Origin: Chitinophagaceae bacterium
GTDB taxonomy: Bacteria > Bacteroidota > Bacteroidia > Chitinophagales > Chitinophagaceae
Length of the DNA stretch: 64,000 nt
Reading direction: 5' to 3'
NCBI GenBank assembly: GCA_016721385.1
Contig: JADKIE010000002.1
Location: forward strand, 806,001-870,000
Of this stretch, positions 1 through 9,429 are shown one piece after another; position 1 is the stretch's first letter, and each line of letters starts with the position of its first letter. The notes below the pieces were generated by a model, which was given only the letters and a program-made list of their open reading frames with translations, was not told the origin of the DNA and made no database searches. The position numbers and the translations under genes were made by a program.

Positions 1-632
1 CATATTAATTGTAATGCACCTTCGGGTAAAATTTTGCTGGCAATAATTTCCTTTACTACAGCTTCTGTTAAATAAGATGTAACGGTTGCAGGTTTTACTA
101 TGCATGGCATTCCTGCCAGTAAATTAACGGCTATTTTTTCCAGCATGCCCCATACCGGAAAATTAAATGCATTAATATGTATGGCCACACCTTCTTTTGG
201 AGTAAGAATATGGGTGCCCATAAAAGTATTGTTTTTACCAAAATTGTGGCTTTCGCCATCTATGCAAAAAACTTCATCCGGAAATTTTCTTCGCAAAGAT
301 GCGTTGGCGAAAAGATTACCAATGCCCCCTTCAATATCTACCCAACTATCGGCTTTAGTAGCGCCGGTTTGGTAGCTAATGGCATAAAATTTATCGAGAT
401 GGTTTCGTAAATGCAACGCTAATGCTTTAAGCATATTACCTCTTGCATGAAAAGTCATTTTGCGTAAGGCAGGGTTACCAAACAGTCTGGCATAATCTGT
501 AACGGATTTAAAATCTAACCCTTGTGTGGTTGCTGTGTAAATAGGGTCGCCTGTTACGGCATTGTATAAAATTTGCCCTTGGCCATCACCGGTTATCCAA
601 TTGCCTGTAATATAGTTGCCCAATTTATTCAT
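1..632 (-). CDS. paaZ: PaaZ aldehyde-dehydrogenase domain, N-terminal part (runs off the window)
   Basis: The minus frame opens at 632 with MNKLGNYITGNW and stays open to the window edge, giving about 210 residues. This N-terminus, the stretch around NAVTGDPIYTATTQGLDF and the later HINAFNFPVWGMLEK segment are those of the aldehyde-dehydrogenase half of PaaZ. That enzyme oxidises the semialdehyde formed by ring cleavage of oxepin-CoA in phenylacetate degradation; in the full protein a MaoC-like hydratase usually follows, but that part is outside the window. The catalytic Cys/Glu region is also outside, so activity cannot be judged. DUF1569 and GNAT genes precede it on the same strand, with a 37-bp gap to the GNAT gene. 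A stand-alone aldehyde dehydrogenase is the alternative. Confidence 0.75.
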   Translation of the reverse strand, partial: MNKLGNYITGNWITGDGQGQILYNAVTGDPIYTATTQGLDFKSVTDYARLFGNPALRKMTFHARGNMLKALALHLRNHLDKFYAISYQTGATKADSWVDIEGGIGNLFANASLRRKFPDEVFCIDGESHNFGKNNTFMGTHILTPKEGVAIHINAFNFPVWGMLEKIAVNLLAGMPCIVKPATVTSYLTEAVVKEIIASKILPEGALQLI

Positions 633-669
633 ATTCAAAATCGTTTAGGCAAAACTACAAAGGGAATTG

Positions 670-1265
670 TCAATAAATTTTTTTTATTAAATTTTCTTTA
701 ACACCGCCAAACCATTCATCTTTTAAAATACTAAGTATCATTGATGTTCTTCTGCCGTTTTCAATAATTGCATGGCTACGCAAAATACCTTCTTCCATAC
801 AACCAATTTCTTTCATTGCTTTTATAGATGGAGTATTGTTGATATCTGCTCTAAACTCTACCCTTTCTAAATTCCAAACTTCAAAAGCGTAACTAAGCAT
901 TAATAATTTACAATGTCTGTTAAGTCCCGTACGTCTAAATTTTTGGCCGTACAGGTATAACCAATAGTAGCTATTTTGTGTGTAAAATCTATATCGTAAA
1001 AACGACTGCAGCCGGCAATTTCATGGGTTTGTTTATCTATTATTGCAAAAGGGTAACCTTTGTTTTCTAATCTTTCTTTTAAAGCGTATGCAACATAATT
1101 TTCCATAGCGGTTTTGCTGCTGCCCGGGCTTACTAAACTGTATCGCCAGGTATCGGGCTCTGTTATAGCATAATTAATAAAAGCAGGTAAATGGGTATTG
1201 TTTAAAGCAATTAATTGAGCTCTTTTATCTTCAAGTACAATATCCTCTGTTAATAAATTTATCAT
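670..1265 (-). CDS. GNAT family N-acetyltransferase (frameshifted)
   Basis: Two abutting frames form one GNAT protein of the RimJ/RimL type, which transfers acetyl from acetyl-CoA to an amine. The first (from 1265) carries the N-terminal half ending in ATIGYT; the second (from 900) carries the C-terminal half with YAFEVWNLERVEF and NTPSIKAMKEIGCMEEG, the usual acetyl-CoA-binding end of this family. Between them, restoring one G near 951-953 turns CTGTACGG into CTGGTACGG and yields the expected W-Y-G-x-K-F-x-x-T-G-L-N bridge. So one base is missing, either in the genome or in the assembly. The start overlaps the stop of the DUF1569 gene by four bases (ATGA), which implies co-transcription. The substrate is unknown. 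Confidence 0.75.
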
Positions 1266-1726
1266 AACAAGTTAAATTGTTTGGCATGGTGTAAGCAATG
1301 TTTGTAGTGTAGTTTTATCCATTCGTCAAAATGAAGAGGGCCAAAAACCGGATGTATGGTTTTTGAAACATTGGGTGTTTTAAAATATGCTGCAAATGCA
1401 ATTATCTCTGTATTTAATTCGGCACAAGCCTTTTGGAAAGATTCATTTCTAACAGGGATTGGTTCTTCAGAAACCACCTCTGCAGGTGCTTTGGTGTTTT
1501 CTTTAAACTCTTTTTCGCTCAATAAAAACTCTTTGTATTTAGGAAGAAGATCAACAGGCGTTAGTAAAGCAAAAATTAATTTTCCGTTGGATACTTTAAA
1601 AAAATCGGCAACATGCTCTACCATTTGCTGAGCATTCATTTTGCCCCATTTGCCAATAGTATCAGCATTTAATGTTTTTAATAGTTGAGGAAACGTATCT
1701 ATTATAAATGATAACTTATCTTCCAT
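1262..1726 (-). CDS. DUF1569 (DinB-like) protein
   Basis: A 154-residue cytosolic protein. The segments KLLKTLN-type helix start, KWGKMNAQQMVEHVADFF and the C-terminal HPVFGPLHFDEWIKLHYKH-CLHHAKQF are characteristic of DUF1569, a four-helix DinB-like fold in which histidines can bind a metal. No enzymatic role is established for the family. It sits directly upstream of the GNAT gene and paaZ on the same strand, and DUF1569 genes are often near paaZ in Bacteroidetes, so a link with that pathway is possible but is inference. Confidence 0.7.
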   Translation of the reverse strand: MEDKLSFIIDTFPQLLKTLNADTIGKWGKMNAQQMVEHVADFFKVSNGKLIFALLTPVDLLPKYKEFLLSEKEFKENTKAPAEVVSEEPIPVRNESFQKACAELNTEIIAFAAYFKTPNVSKTIHPVFGPLHFDEWIKLHYKHCLHHAKQFNLL

Positions 1727-1740
1727 ATAAAATTAGTTTC

Positions 1741-1766
1741 AAAAAAAATCCTGCTGTTTAGCAGGA
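1741..1766 (-). terminator. Rho-independent terminator after adk
   Basis: Read on the minus strand, TCCTGCT-AAAC-AGCAGGA forms a 7-bp stem with a 4-base loop, followed by eight T. It begins 12 bases after the adk stop and separates adk from the DUF1569-GNAT-paaZ group. Confidence 0.85.
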
Positions 1767-1777
1767 GAGTATTTTAC

Positions 1778-2359
1778 TTATTCAAGGTTTCTTTTATCAA
1801 TTTCTTTACACAAGGCATTAAAAATATCATCTACTGTTCCTTCGCCTTTTACCATTACTACCTTATCAAATTTTTTGTAATAATCCGCTACTATAGCGGT
1901 TTTGCTGTGGTATTCTGTAATTCTTGCCCTAATTACATTTTCGTTGGTATCATCGCTTCGGCCGCTTGTTTCGCCACGTTTTAGTAAACGTTTCACTAAC
2001 TCTTCTTCGCTAACATCTAAAGCCAGCATTACATTAATTTCGGCTTCTTTTAATTCAAGCAAATTATCTAAAGCCTCTGCTTGTGCACTGGTACGGGGAA
2101 ACCCGTCAAACAAAAACCCCTTAGCCTGTGGATTAGCTTCCAGGGCAGAGCTTATCATGCCAATAACAACTTCATCGGGCACCAGTTGCCCTTTATCCAT
2201 AATACTCTTAGCCTCTAAACCAAGTGGTGTTTGAGCGGCTATTTCGCTGCGTAATAAATCGCCGGTACTTAAATGTTTAAGACCGTACTTTGCAATTAGC
2301 TTTTCGCTTTGTGTACCCTTGCCACTTCCGGGAGGGCCAAAAAGAATTAAATTAAACAT
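1778..2359 (-). CDS. adk: Adenylate kinase
   Basis: The enzyme interconverts ATP + AMP and 2 ADP in the cytosol. The 193-residue product starts MFNLILFGPPGSGKGT, giving the P-loop at residues 8-15, then STGDLLR (AMP binding), FDGFPRT and the LID/arginine region KRGETSGRSDD-N-x-x-x-x-x-R. The length and short LID without zinc cysteines match the short bacterial form. The open frame extends 23 codons upstream to 2428, but those residues are not adk-like, and the family start is the ATG at 2359. A terminator follows the stop. msrB is divergent. Confidence 0.95.
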   Translation of the reverse strand: MFNLILFGPPGSGKGTQSEKLIAKYGLKHLSTGDLLRSEIAAQTPLGLEAKSIMDKGQLVPDEVVIGMISSALEANPQAKGFLFDGFPRTSAQAEALDNLLELKEAEINVMLALDVSEEELVKRLLKRGETSGRSDDTNENVIRARITEYHSKTAIVADYYKKFDKVVMVKGEGTVDDIFNALCKEIDKRNLE

Positions 2360-2484
2360 ATATAACTTACTATCCTTGTGAAGATAACAAAAATACGATT
2401 CAAACATTACAAATTGTTTAACAAACAATAGATTATTTTAAATTTTATTAGAAGATGAATGTGCAGATACAATTAATTTTATAA

Positions 2485-3004
2485 ATGATGACCACAAAAC
2501 TGATTATACCGGCTTTGGCTTTACTTTTTGCAAATACATGCGGCAATGTTAGCACATCAAAAAATATAGAAATGAAAAAAGACACTATACAAAAACCGTT
2601 AGCAGATACCGGCAACCTGCCAACAACAGATGCTGAATGGAAAAAAATATTACCAGAAAATGTGTACGAAATATCTCGAAATAAAGGAACAGAAAGACCT
2701 TTTACAGGTAAATACTATGAACATAAAGAAGTAGGCACATACAAATGCATTGCTTGCGGAAACCCATTGTTTAAAAGCAATGGAAAGTTTGAAAGCAGTT
2801 GCGGATGGCCAAGTTTTTTGAGCCCATAAGTAAAGAAAGTATAATTTTGCACCGGATAATACCTACGGTATGAAACGTACCGAAGTAATGTGCGGCAAGT
2901 GTAAAGGTCATTTGGGGCATGTATTTGAAGATGGTCCGCCACCAACCGGATTGCGGTATTGTATAAACTCGGTGGTATTAGATTTTGAAGAACAGAAGAA
3001 GTAG
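2485..3004 (+). CDS. msrB: Peptide-methionine (R)-S-oxide reductase MsrB, lipoprotein form (two frameshifts)
   Basis: MsrB reduces methionine-R-sulfoxide in proteins. The N-terminus has a hydrophobic stretch ending A-N-T-C, which looks like a lipobox, so the protein is probably exported and membrane-anchored. LPTTDAEWKKILPENVYEISRNKGTERPFTGKYY, the first zinc pair CIACG and CGWPSF follow in the first frame, which ends at 2829. The second zinc pair CGKCKGHLGHVFEDGPPPTGLRYC-INSVVLDF is downstream in the original frame sense. Restoring one T in the T-run near 2813-2818 and one C near 2850 makes the whole protein continuous. The catalytic Cys (RYCIN) is present. Both gaps are one-base homopolymer losses, so a sequence error is more likely than decay. 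Confidence 0.85.
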
Positions 3005-3200
3005 TTATGGAACACAGATTTATCCAATTGAGCGGATGAAAGCAGCACTAATTGACAATTTCGTTTCCATTCAAGTGACAGGACATTCAACCCAGAGGCT
3101 CTAACGGCCCACCGCACATTTTAGCACATTTGCAAGAAGCACAAAACCCAACGCACAGAAGCCAACCTTGCAAAAGAGCTGCAATAGCCAACACACGGCA

Positions 3201-3226
3201 AACAGTCTTTTAATTCAGGCAGACAA
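3201..3226 (+). repeat. Left copy of imperfect direct repeat flanking the ion/osmolyte island
   Basis: AACAGTCTTT at one end and GCAGACAA at the other are identical to the copy at 9201-9225; the 7-8 bases between differ. The two copies bracket the four-gene block 3350-9173 and could be relics of its insertion. Confidence 0.45.
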
Positions 3227-3246
3227 AAAACATAATAAGAAAAAGA

Positions 3247-3272
3247 AAGCCGCCGTTATGCGGCTTCTTTTT
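3247..3272 (+). terminator. Rho-independent terminator
   Basis: AAGCCGC-CGTTAT-GCGGCTT, a perfect 7-bp stem, is followed by CTTTTTT. It lies on the plus strand between msrB and the DUF389 gene, too far from msrB to be its obvious partner unless the msrB transcript has a long 3' tail. Confidence 0.75.
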
Positions 3273-3349
3273 ATAATTATTGCAAGACACATGACAATTA
3301 ATTTCGACTTAAAATCTAATAGACCATTACGGCAAGTCAGGCATTTATT

Positions 3350-4705
3350 ATGGCTTACCTTTACAAACCATTTAAATATTACATAAATAACAAGGCTTTG
3401 AATAATTTTTTTGATAAGTTTAAGTTGGGCAGTGAAAAGGAAGAACTGCAAACTGTTATCAGCAATATTGATAATGGGGTGGTTTTTCGTGGCACCAATT
3501 TATGGGTACTCATTTTTGCCATCTTCGTAGCATCATTGGGATTAAATGTAAACTCAACAGCCGTTATAATAGGTGCAATGCTAATATCGCCGTTGATGGG
3601 TCCCATTATGGGTATTGGGTTAGGTATTGGTATCAACGATGTGCCATTACTTCGTAAAGCAATTTACAATTTCCTGATTGCAACAGGTGTGGCTTTGGCC
3701 ACATCAACCATTTTCTTTTTGCTTTCCCCCTTAAATGAAGCACACTCCGAAATACTGGCACGGACTTCTCCAACTATTTATGATGTGCTTATTGCATTGT
3801 TTGGCGGATTTGCCGGTATCGTAGCTACATCAAGTAAACAAAAAGGAAATGTACTACCCGGTGTGGCTATCGCCACTGCTTTAATGCCCCCTCTTTGTAC
3901 CGCAGGTTATGGATTAGCAACACTTCAATTCGGCTTTTTTATTGGAGCATTTTATTTGTTTATCATCAACACCGTTTTTATTGCCTTAGCTACTTTTATT
4001 ATTGTTCGTTTTTTGCATTTTCCGTATAAGCATCTGCAAAATAAAAAAGCGGAAAGAATGGCGCAGCGAATTGTTTGGATAGTAGTACTACTTACTTTAT
4101 TACCTAGCATCTATTTTGGTTACGATATGGTACAGCAAAACAGATTCATAAAAAATGCAAATAGTTTTATTGCCTATGAAGCCCATTTTACCAACGACTA
4201 CCTATTGAATAAAAAGATTAACCCAAAAAATAAGAAAATTACCCTTGTGTTTGGTGGCAAAGAAATTATGCCGGAAGAGATTGAACTCCTTAAAAATCAG
4301 TTGAAAAAATACAATTTACAATCTGCATTATTAGAAATAAAACAAGGGTTTGCTTATTTAGCAGAAAATGATAACAAGATAGAAAACGAGCAACTTTCTC
4401 AATTAACAATGGCATTGGAAGTAAAAGAAAAACAAGAAAAGCATCTACAATTAAAATTAGATAGTATCTATAATCAGCAAAAACTTAGCACACAGATATA
4501 TGCAGAATTAAAAGCCCAATACCCTACTTTAAAAAGTGCTATTTTACAGCCATCTTTTATGCTTAGTGATAGTGCAGTATCAAAACAAACATATTTAGTT
4601 TTACTATCCTTATCTGCAAAGCTTCCTGCACCCGAAAAATCAAAAATAGAAAACTGGCTAAAGGTCAGGTTAAATCAACAAAATATTAACCTAAATTTTG
4701 ATTAA
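3350..4705 (+). CDS. DUF389 (TIGR00341-type) membrane protein
   Basis: A 451-residue inner-membrane protein. After about 45 soluble residues, several hydrophobic helices (roughly residues 50-260) carry the DUF389 signature NSTAVIIGAMLISPLMGPI and the later VLPGVAIATALMPPLCTAGYGL. The last 180 residues are soluble and rich in charged and glutamine residues, with a possible coiled coil around KEKQEKHLQLKLDSIYNQQ. The family is suspected of transport but has no proven substrate. It opens a plus-strand operon: its TAA overlaps the next ATG by one base. Partners (glucosylglycerate-type synthase, NhaD, ClC) suggest a role in osmotic or ion stress. Confidence 0.85.
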   Translation: MAYLYKPFKYYINNKALNNFFDKFKLGSEKEELQTVISNIDNGVVFRGTNLWVLIFAIFVASLGLNVNSTAVIIGAMLISPLMGPIMGIGLGIGINDVPLLRKAIYNFLIATGVALATSTIFFLLSPLNEAHSEILARTSPTIYDVLIALFGGFAGIVATSSKQKGNVLPGVAIATALMPPLCTAGYGLATLQFGFFIGAFYLFIINTVFIALATFIIVRFLHFPYKHLQNKKAERMAQRIVWIVVLLTLLPSIYFGYDMVQQNRFIKNANSFIAYEAHFTNDYLLNKKINPKNKKITLVFGGKEIMPEEIELLKNQLKKYNLQSALLEIKQGFAYLAENDNKIENEQLSQLTMALEVKEKQEKHLQLKLDSIYNQQKLSTQIYAELKAQYPTLKSAILQPSFMLSDSAVSKQTYLVLLSLSAKLPAPEKSKIENWLKVRLNQQNINLNFD

Positions 4706-6078
4706 TGATTACAGTTATTATACCTGCATTAAATGAAGAAAAAACAATTGGACATGTTGTAAAGCTTGCCAAAAGTTCGCCCAATGTCACAGAGGTAATT
4801 GTAGTAGATGATAAATCAATGGACAAAACTATTGAAGAAGCTCAAAAAGAAGGAGCCACAGTTATCACAAGTACTAAGTTGGGAAAAGGAGCTTCTATGA
4901 AGGATGGTGCATTATGCTCTAATAACTCAGTAATTGCTTTCCTAGATGCTGATATTATAACATACCCGGAAAACATTATCCAATTGCTAACAGAACCAAT
5001 TCTAAATGACCGAGCCGATTTTTCGAAATCCTGTTTTTCAAGACAGGCTGGAAGGGTAACTGAGTTGGTAGCAAAGCCACTGCTTTCTATCCTTTATCCT
5101 GACTTTCCTTCTTTTTGGCAGCCGTTAAGCGGAATGATTGCAGGGAAAAAGGAACTATTTGAAAAAATAGAATTTGAAGAAGGTTATGGAGTTGATATAG
5201 GTATATTGTTAGATATGCACCAATTGGGAGCAAGAATTGAGGAAGTAAGCATCGGGCATATAGAAAATAAAATGCAGCCTTTGGAACAACTAGGAAAAAT
5301 GTCGAAAGAGGTGGCATCAGTTATTCTTAAGAAATCAAAAAAACAAGGTGAAAACAACTATGAAACACTAGAGCATATACAGCTTATAAGAGAGCAAATG
5401 GAGTTTGCTATAAGAGAAAGCTCAAAAGCTCTCAAAAAAATTGCCATTTTTGATATGGACAATACTTTATTAAGGGCAAGTTTTATACATACCGCAGCTG
5501 AAAAATTTAATTTTAAAAAAGATTTAATTGAAATAGTTACAACACAATCAAACCCTTTTATAAGAACCAAACAAATAGCTCGGTTGCTTAAAGGCAAAAG
5601 CATAAGTGAACTATTAAAAGTAGCAGATGAAATAGCGGTTACTGCAAATACCGAGGCTATAATTTCGTCACTTAAAGAAAATGGATTTATTGTCGGAATT
5701 ATGTCTGATAGTTATGATTGTATTACCAATCATTTTAAGAATAAGTTTTCATTTGATTTCTCTTTGGCAAATGAGCTGGAATTTTCCAAAAGCATTGCAA
5801 CTGGCGAAGTAAGGATTCCTTCTTTTTTCCTCTTACATGAAGGAAGCATCTGTAACCATGAATATTGTAAAACGCATGCATTAACACATATTTCCACCCA
5901 TTTTAATGTCCCTGTTTCTGATACACTTGCTATTGGGGACGGCGAAAATGATATTTGTATGATAAAAAAATCTGGAATTGGAGTATCCTTCTGTTCCTCT
6001 AATAACATGCTTGATGCTGTTGCCGATTATGTAATTAAAGAAGCAGATTTCAATTTACTCATTCCAATAATTCAATAA
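4705..6078 (+). CDS. Fusion of glucosyl-3-phosphoglycerate synthase-like GT and HAD-IB phosphatase
   Basis: Residues 1-210 are a GT-A glycosyltransferase: PALNEEKTIGHVV at the start, VDDKS, and the metal site DAD at 81-83. The segments AGRVTELVAKPLLSILYP and YGVDIGILLDMHQLGA match the GpgS/MpgS group, which joins a sugar nucleotide to 3-phosphoglycerate. Residues 245-457 are a SerB-like HAD phosphatase with DMDNTLL (Asp250 and Asp252) and GDGENDICM. One chain could therefore make and dephosphorylate glucosyl- or mannosyl-3-phosphoglycerate, giving the compatible solute glucosyl- or mannosylglycerate. That pathway is inference from the domain pair; the sugar donor cannot be read. It overlaps DUF389 and is one base from nhaD. 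Confidence 0.7.
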   Translation: MITVIIPALNEEKTIGHVVKLAKSSPNVTEVIVVDDKSMDKTIEEAQKEGATVITSTKLGKGASMKDGALCSNNSVIAFLDADIITYPENIIQLLTEPILNDRADFSKSCFSRQAGRVTELVAKPLLSILYPDFPSFWQPLSGMIAGKKELFEKIEFEEGYGVDIGILLDMHQLGARIEEVSIGHIENKMQPLEQLGKMSKEVASVILKKSKKQGENNYETLEHIQLIREQMEFAIRESSKALKKIAIFDMDNTLLRASFIHTAAEKFNFKKDLIEIVTTQSNPFIRTKQIARLLKGKSISELLKVADEIAVTANTEAIISSLKENGFIVGIMSDSYDCITNHFKNKFSFDFSLANELEFSKSIATGEVRIPSFFLLHEGSICNHEYCKTHALTHISTHFNVPVSDTLAIGDGENDICMIKKSGIGVSFCSSNNMLDAVADYVIKEADFNLLIPIIQ

Positions 6079-6079
6079 A

Positions 6080-7354
6080 ATGATTACAGCACTAATAATT
6101 ATTGTTTTTATTTTAGGCTACATTGCTATTGCATTTGAGCATCCTTTAAAACTCAACAAAGCTGCTTCAGCTTTGATTACAGGTGTACTTTGCTGGACAA
6201 TTTATATTCTTCAAAGCGAATCTACTCATAAAGTAAGTGAAGAATTGTTGCATCATTTGGGAGAAATAGCTTCTATACTTTTCTTTTTGTTAGGTGCCAT
6301 GACGATTGTAGAATTGATAGATTCACACAATGGCTTTGACATAATTACCGAAAAAATAAAAACCACAAGTAAGCAAAAGCTATTGCTCATTGTAACAGCA
6401 CTTACATTTTTCCTTTCTGCCTTGCTGGACAATTTAACTACAGCAATTGTAATGACCTCTCTTTGTTCTAAAATATTAGATGAAAAGGAAGATAGACTTT
6501 GGTTTGCTGGAATGATTGTGATTGCTGCCAATGCTGGCGGTGCATGGTCGCCATTGGGCGATGTAACTACTACCATGCTTTGGATTGGAGGACAGATTAC
6601 AGCATTGAATATAATGAAGCAACTAATACTTCCGAGTATTGTAGTATGTATTATCCCTGCATTAATTATTGCTTATCGCTTTAGAGGAAAAAAATTCAGT
6701 GCTATTCCTGAATCAGTTTGCACAGCCAAAGAAAAAAAGGACGGCAAAACCATTCTTTTCTTCGGAGTTGGATTTTTAATTTTTGTACCCATTTTTAAAA
6801 CCCTTACACACTTGCCCCCCTTTATGGGCATGTTACTTGCATTGGGTTTTATGTGGGTAATTACAACTATTATCCATAAAAGTAAAGAAGCAGAAATTGC
6901 AGAAAGATTTACCGTAGCCAAAGCACTACAGAAAGTTGATACACCAAGTATTTTATTCTTTTTAGGGATATTGTTGGCTGTATCAGCCCTGCAATCTTTT
7001 GGCTTATTAAAAGAAATGGCAGACACACTTAGCTCTACTTTAAAGAATGACTATTTAATTGGAACTGCTTTGGGGCTACTTTCTGCCATTGTTGATAATG
7101 TACCTTTAGTTGCAGCATCACAAGGCATGTATGATTTATCAACCTATCCAACTGACCATCCTTTTTGGGAATTTCTTGCACTCACAACTGGTACTGGTGG
7201 CAGTGCTATTATTATTGGCTCTGCTGCTGGTGTGGCAGTAATGGGTATTGAGCATATTGATTTTATGTGGTATCTGAAAAAGATTAGTTGGCTTGCATTG
7301 ATAGGTTTTGCTGCAGGTATATTGGTATTTCTATTGCAAATGCAAATTGGGTAG
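6080..7354 (+). CDS. nhaD: NhaD-type Na+/H+ antiporter
   Basis: A 424-residue polytopic membrane protein that would expel sodium in exchange for protons. NhaD landmarks are visible: AFEHPLKLNKAASALITG near the N-terminus, HLGEIASILFFLLGAMTIVELID, the conserved LDNLTTAIVMTSL, and AANAGGAWSPLGDVTTTMLW. The C-terminal half repeats the theme (SAIVDNVPLVAASQGMY, TGTGGSAIIIGSAAGVAVMG). Length is normal for the family. It begins one base after the GT/HAD gene, so translation is probably coupled. Confidence 0.9.
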   Translation: MITALIIIVFILGYIAIAFEHPLKLNKAASALITGVLCWTIYILQSESTHKVSEELLHHLGEIASILFFLLGAMTIVELIDSHNGFDIITEKIKTTSKQKLLLIVTALTFFLSALLDNLTTAIVMTSLCSKILDEKEDRLWFAGMIVIAANAGGAWSPLGDVTTTMLWIGGQITALNIMKQLILPSIVVCIIPALIIAYRFRGKKFSAIPESVCTAKEKKDGKTILFFGVGFLIFVPIFKTLTHLPPFMGMLLALGFMWVITTIIHKSKEAEIAERFTVAKALQKVDTPSILFFLGILLAVSALQSFGLLKEMADTLSSTLKNDYLIGTALGLLSAIVDNVPLVAASQGMYDLSTYPTDHPFWEFLALTTGTGGSAIIIGSAAGVAVMGIEHIDFMWYLKKISWLALIGFAAGILVFLLQMQIG

Positions 7355-7388
7355 TTAGCTATCTAAATGCAAAAAATCAACTCAATTA

Positions 7389-9173
7389 ATGAAGATTAAA
7401 ATATTTTACCAATACATTATTCAATTTCTGCGGACAAAGCTTACGAGAATGCAATTCATGATGGTGATTGCTACACTTACAGGGCTTGCATCCGGGCTTG
7501 TAGCAGTGTTGCTTAAAACGTTGGTTCATTTCATTCAGCATTGGATAAAAGAAATACCGGTTTCAAATCTTGCTTATTTATTATTTCCGGCAATTGGTTT
7601 AATCATTACTGTTTTTATAGTTCGTTATTTTTTTGGCGGGCAAATAGAAAAAGGTATTGCAATGGTATTAAAAGCCATTGCCCGTAAATCTTCCTTCATT
7701 CCTCTAAATCATACCTACCTGCATGTAGTTACCAGTTCTGTAACAGTTGGGTTAGGCGGCTCTGTTGGATTGGAAGCACCGATTGTTGCAACAGGTTCCG
7801 CAGTTGGTTCAAATGTTTCCAGAATTAGTGACTTGAATTACCAGGAACGAACTCTATTAATTGCATGTGGGGCAGCGGCAGGTATTTCAGCAGTATTTAA
7901 TGCTCCAATAGCAGGAGTTATTTTTGCAGTTGAAGTATGATTGATTGAAACAGTGGGAAGCTATTTTATCCCTTTAATTATTTCATCCGTAGTTGGTGCG
8001 TTATGTTCAAAAATCATTTTAGCCGAATCTTCTCTATTCAATTTTGTTTTAAAACAAACCTTCGATTATAAAAATGTGCCCTACTATATTTTATTGGGCG
8101 TATTAGCAGGATTTATTTCTCTCTATTATGCAAGGGTTTTTAAAAACACAGAAAAACGGATACATAAATGGAAAATGAATGGCTATATGAAGGCAGCGAT
8201 TGGCGGACTTATGTTGTTATCAATCTACTTTGTTTTTCCGCCACTATTTGGCGAAGGATATAATAGTGTGAAGTTGGTGGCTAATGCTTCATTCGATACA
8301 TTCTCTGACAACACAACATTATTCTCCCGGTTAGGTGAGAATTGGGGCATCATTGCTTTTACTGCATTGATTGTTTTATTTAAACCCATTGCGGCAGGTA
8401 TTACTATTGGTGCTGGTGGCAATGGAGGAAATTTTGCACCTTCTTTATTTGCTGGTTCTTTTTTGGGTTTCTTTTTTTCCAAATTATTAAACAGTACACC
8501 GTGGATAAAAATACCCGTCGGGAATTTTAGTTTAGTCGGCATGGCTGGCGTATTGGCTGGTGTAATGTATTGCCCGTTAACCGCTATCTTTCTAATTGCT
8601 GAAATCACTAATGGTTACGAATTATTTATTCCGCTGATGATTGTTTCTTCCATTTCTTTTTTCATTGTTAAATCTTACGAGCCATATTCAATGGAAACAA
8701 AGAAACTGGCAACGGAAGGACAGATATTCACTCATAAAAAGGAAAAGAATATTCTGACTTCTATCAGCCTTGACGATATGTTGCAGGATAGTTATGATAG
8801 CATTAGCATTGATAAAAAATTAAAAGACCTTGTGGACATAATAAAGAGAAGTGAAAAAAATATTTTTGCCGTAGTTGACGGAAAGGAAAGGTTTGCAGGT
8901 ATTATTGAATTGAATGACATTAAGCAAAAACTTTTTCAACCAGAACAGTTTGATAAGGTGTCTATAAAAACATTAATGAAAAAACCTGCTGCCATTTTAC
9001 AACAAGACCATGATATGCACACGGTAATGGAAAAATTTGATGTAACACAAAGCTGGTACTTACCTGTACTTAACAAAGAAAGAAAATTTATTGGCTTTAT
9101 ATCTAAGACAAAACTCTTTAATAAATACAGAGAAATTCTTTCATCACAAGGCGACCTTTATGAAAATTTATAA
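7389..9173 (+). CDS. ClC chloride channel/antiporter with CBS domains, interrupted by an in-frame TGA
   Basis: Codons 1-183 contain the N-terminal ClC helices with the selectivity segment GLGGSVGLEAPIV, whose Glu is the gating glutamate of the family. At 7938-7940 an in-frame TGA interrupts the frame, which continues unchanged to 9173 with GAGGNGGNFAPSLFAGSF, a further set of helices and two C-terminal CBS motifs (about the last 130 residues). Counting the stop as one residue keeps the family spacing between FAVEV and FIPL, so this looks like a single substitution such as TTA to TGA, not an indel. Intact length would be about 594 residues. It is fourth in the island operon, 34 bases after nhaD. 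Confidence 0.85.
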
Positions 9174-9200
9174 AGCGAAGCCTGTGATATGACTAATTAA

Positions 9201-9225
9201 AACAGTCTTTAGTTTGTGCAGACAA
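9201..9225 (+). repeat. Right copy of imperfect direct repeat flanking the ion/osmolyte island
   Basis: Shares AACAGTCTTT and GCAGACAA with 3201-3226 in the same orientation. The rest of 9174-9429 holds no gene that I can support. Confidence 0.45.
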
Positions 9226-9401
9226 GGACCTTTTGGCTGACACTGTACAATAACAAGGGTTACCCAGACGCCAGGAATTCTCATTCCTTACACTTGGCAA
9301 CACCTGCTTGGTGGGCATTAATGTTTTTGTCCTATAAATTTAAAATAATAAAAATCATTTTACTGTTTAATCAGCGTTATCTGTGTTCTGTTAAAAATAC
9401 C

Positions 9402-9409
9402 TACTTTTG
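9402..9409 (+). promoter_or_regulatory. Bacteroidetes -7 promoter element
   Basis: TACTTTTG fits the TAnnTTTG consensus and lies 20 bases before the aminotransferase ATG. A convincing -33 TTG at the expected distance is not seen. Confidence 0.45.
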
Positions 9410-9429
9410 CGGCTTAACAACCACTGTTT

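Larger units (their letters stand above)
3005..3349. other. Gene-free stretch between msrB and the ion/osmolyte island
   Basis: 345 bases without a convincing gene. It contains a 26-bp sequence (3201-3226) that recurs in altered form at 9201-9225 on the far side of the island, and a clear terminator hairpin at 3247-3272. The remaining text is not recognised. Confidence 0.6.

Noticed and set aside
7938..7940. TGA read as tryptophan or selenocysteine in the ClC gene
   Set aside because: TGA is used as a normal stop elsewhere in the window (for example at the inositol-phosphatase-family gene), and no selenocysteine element is apparent.
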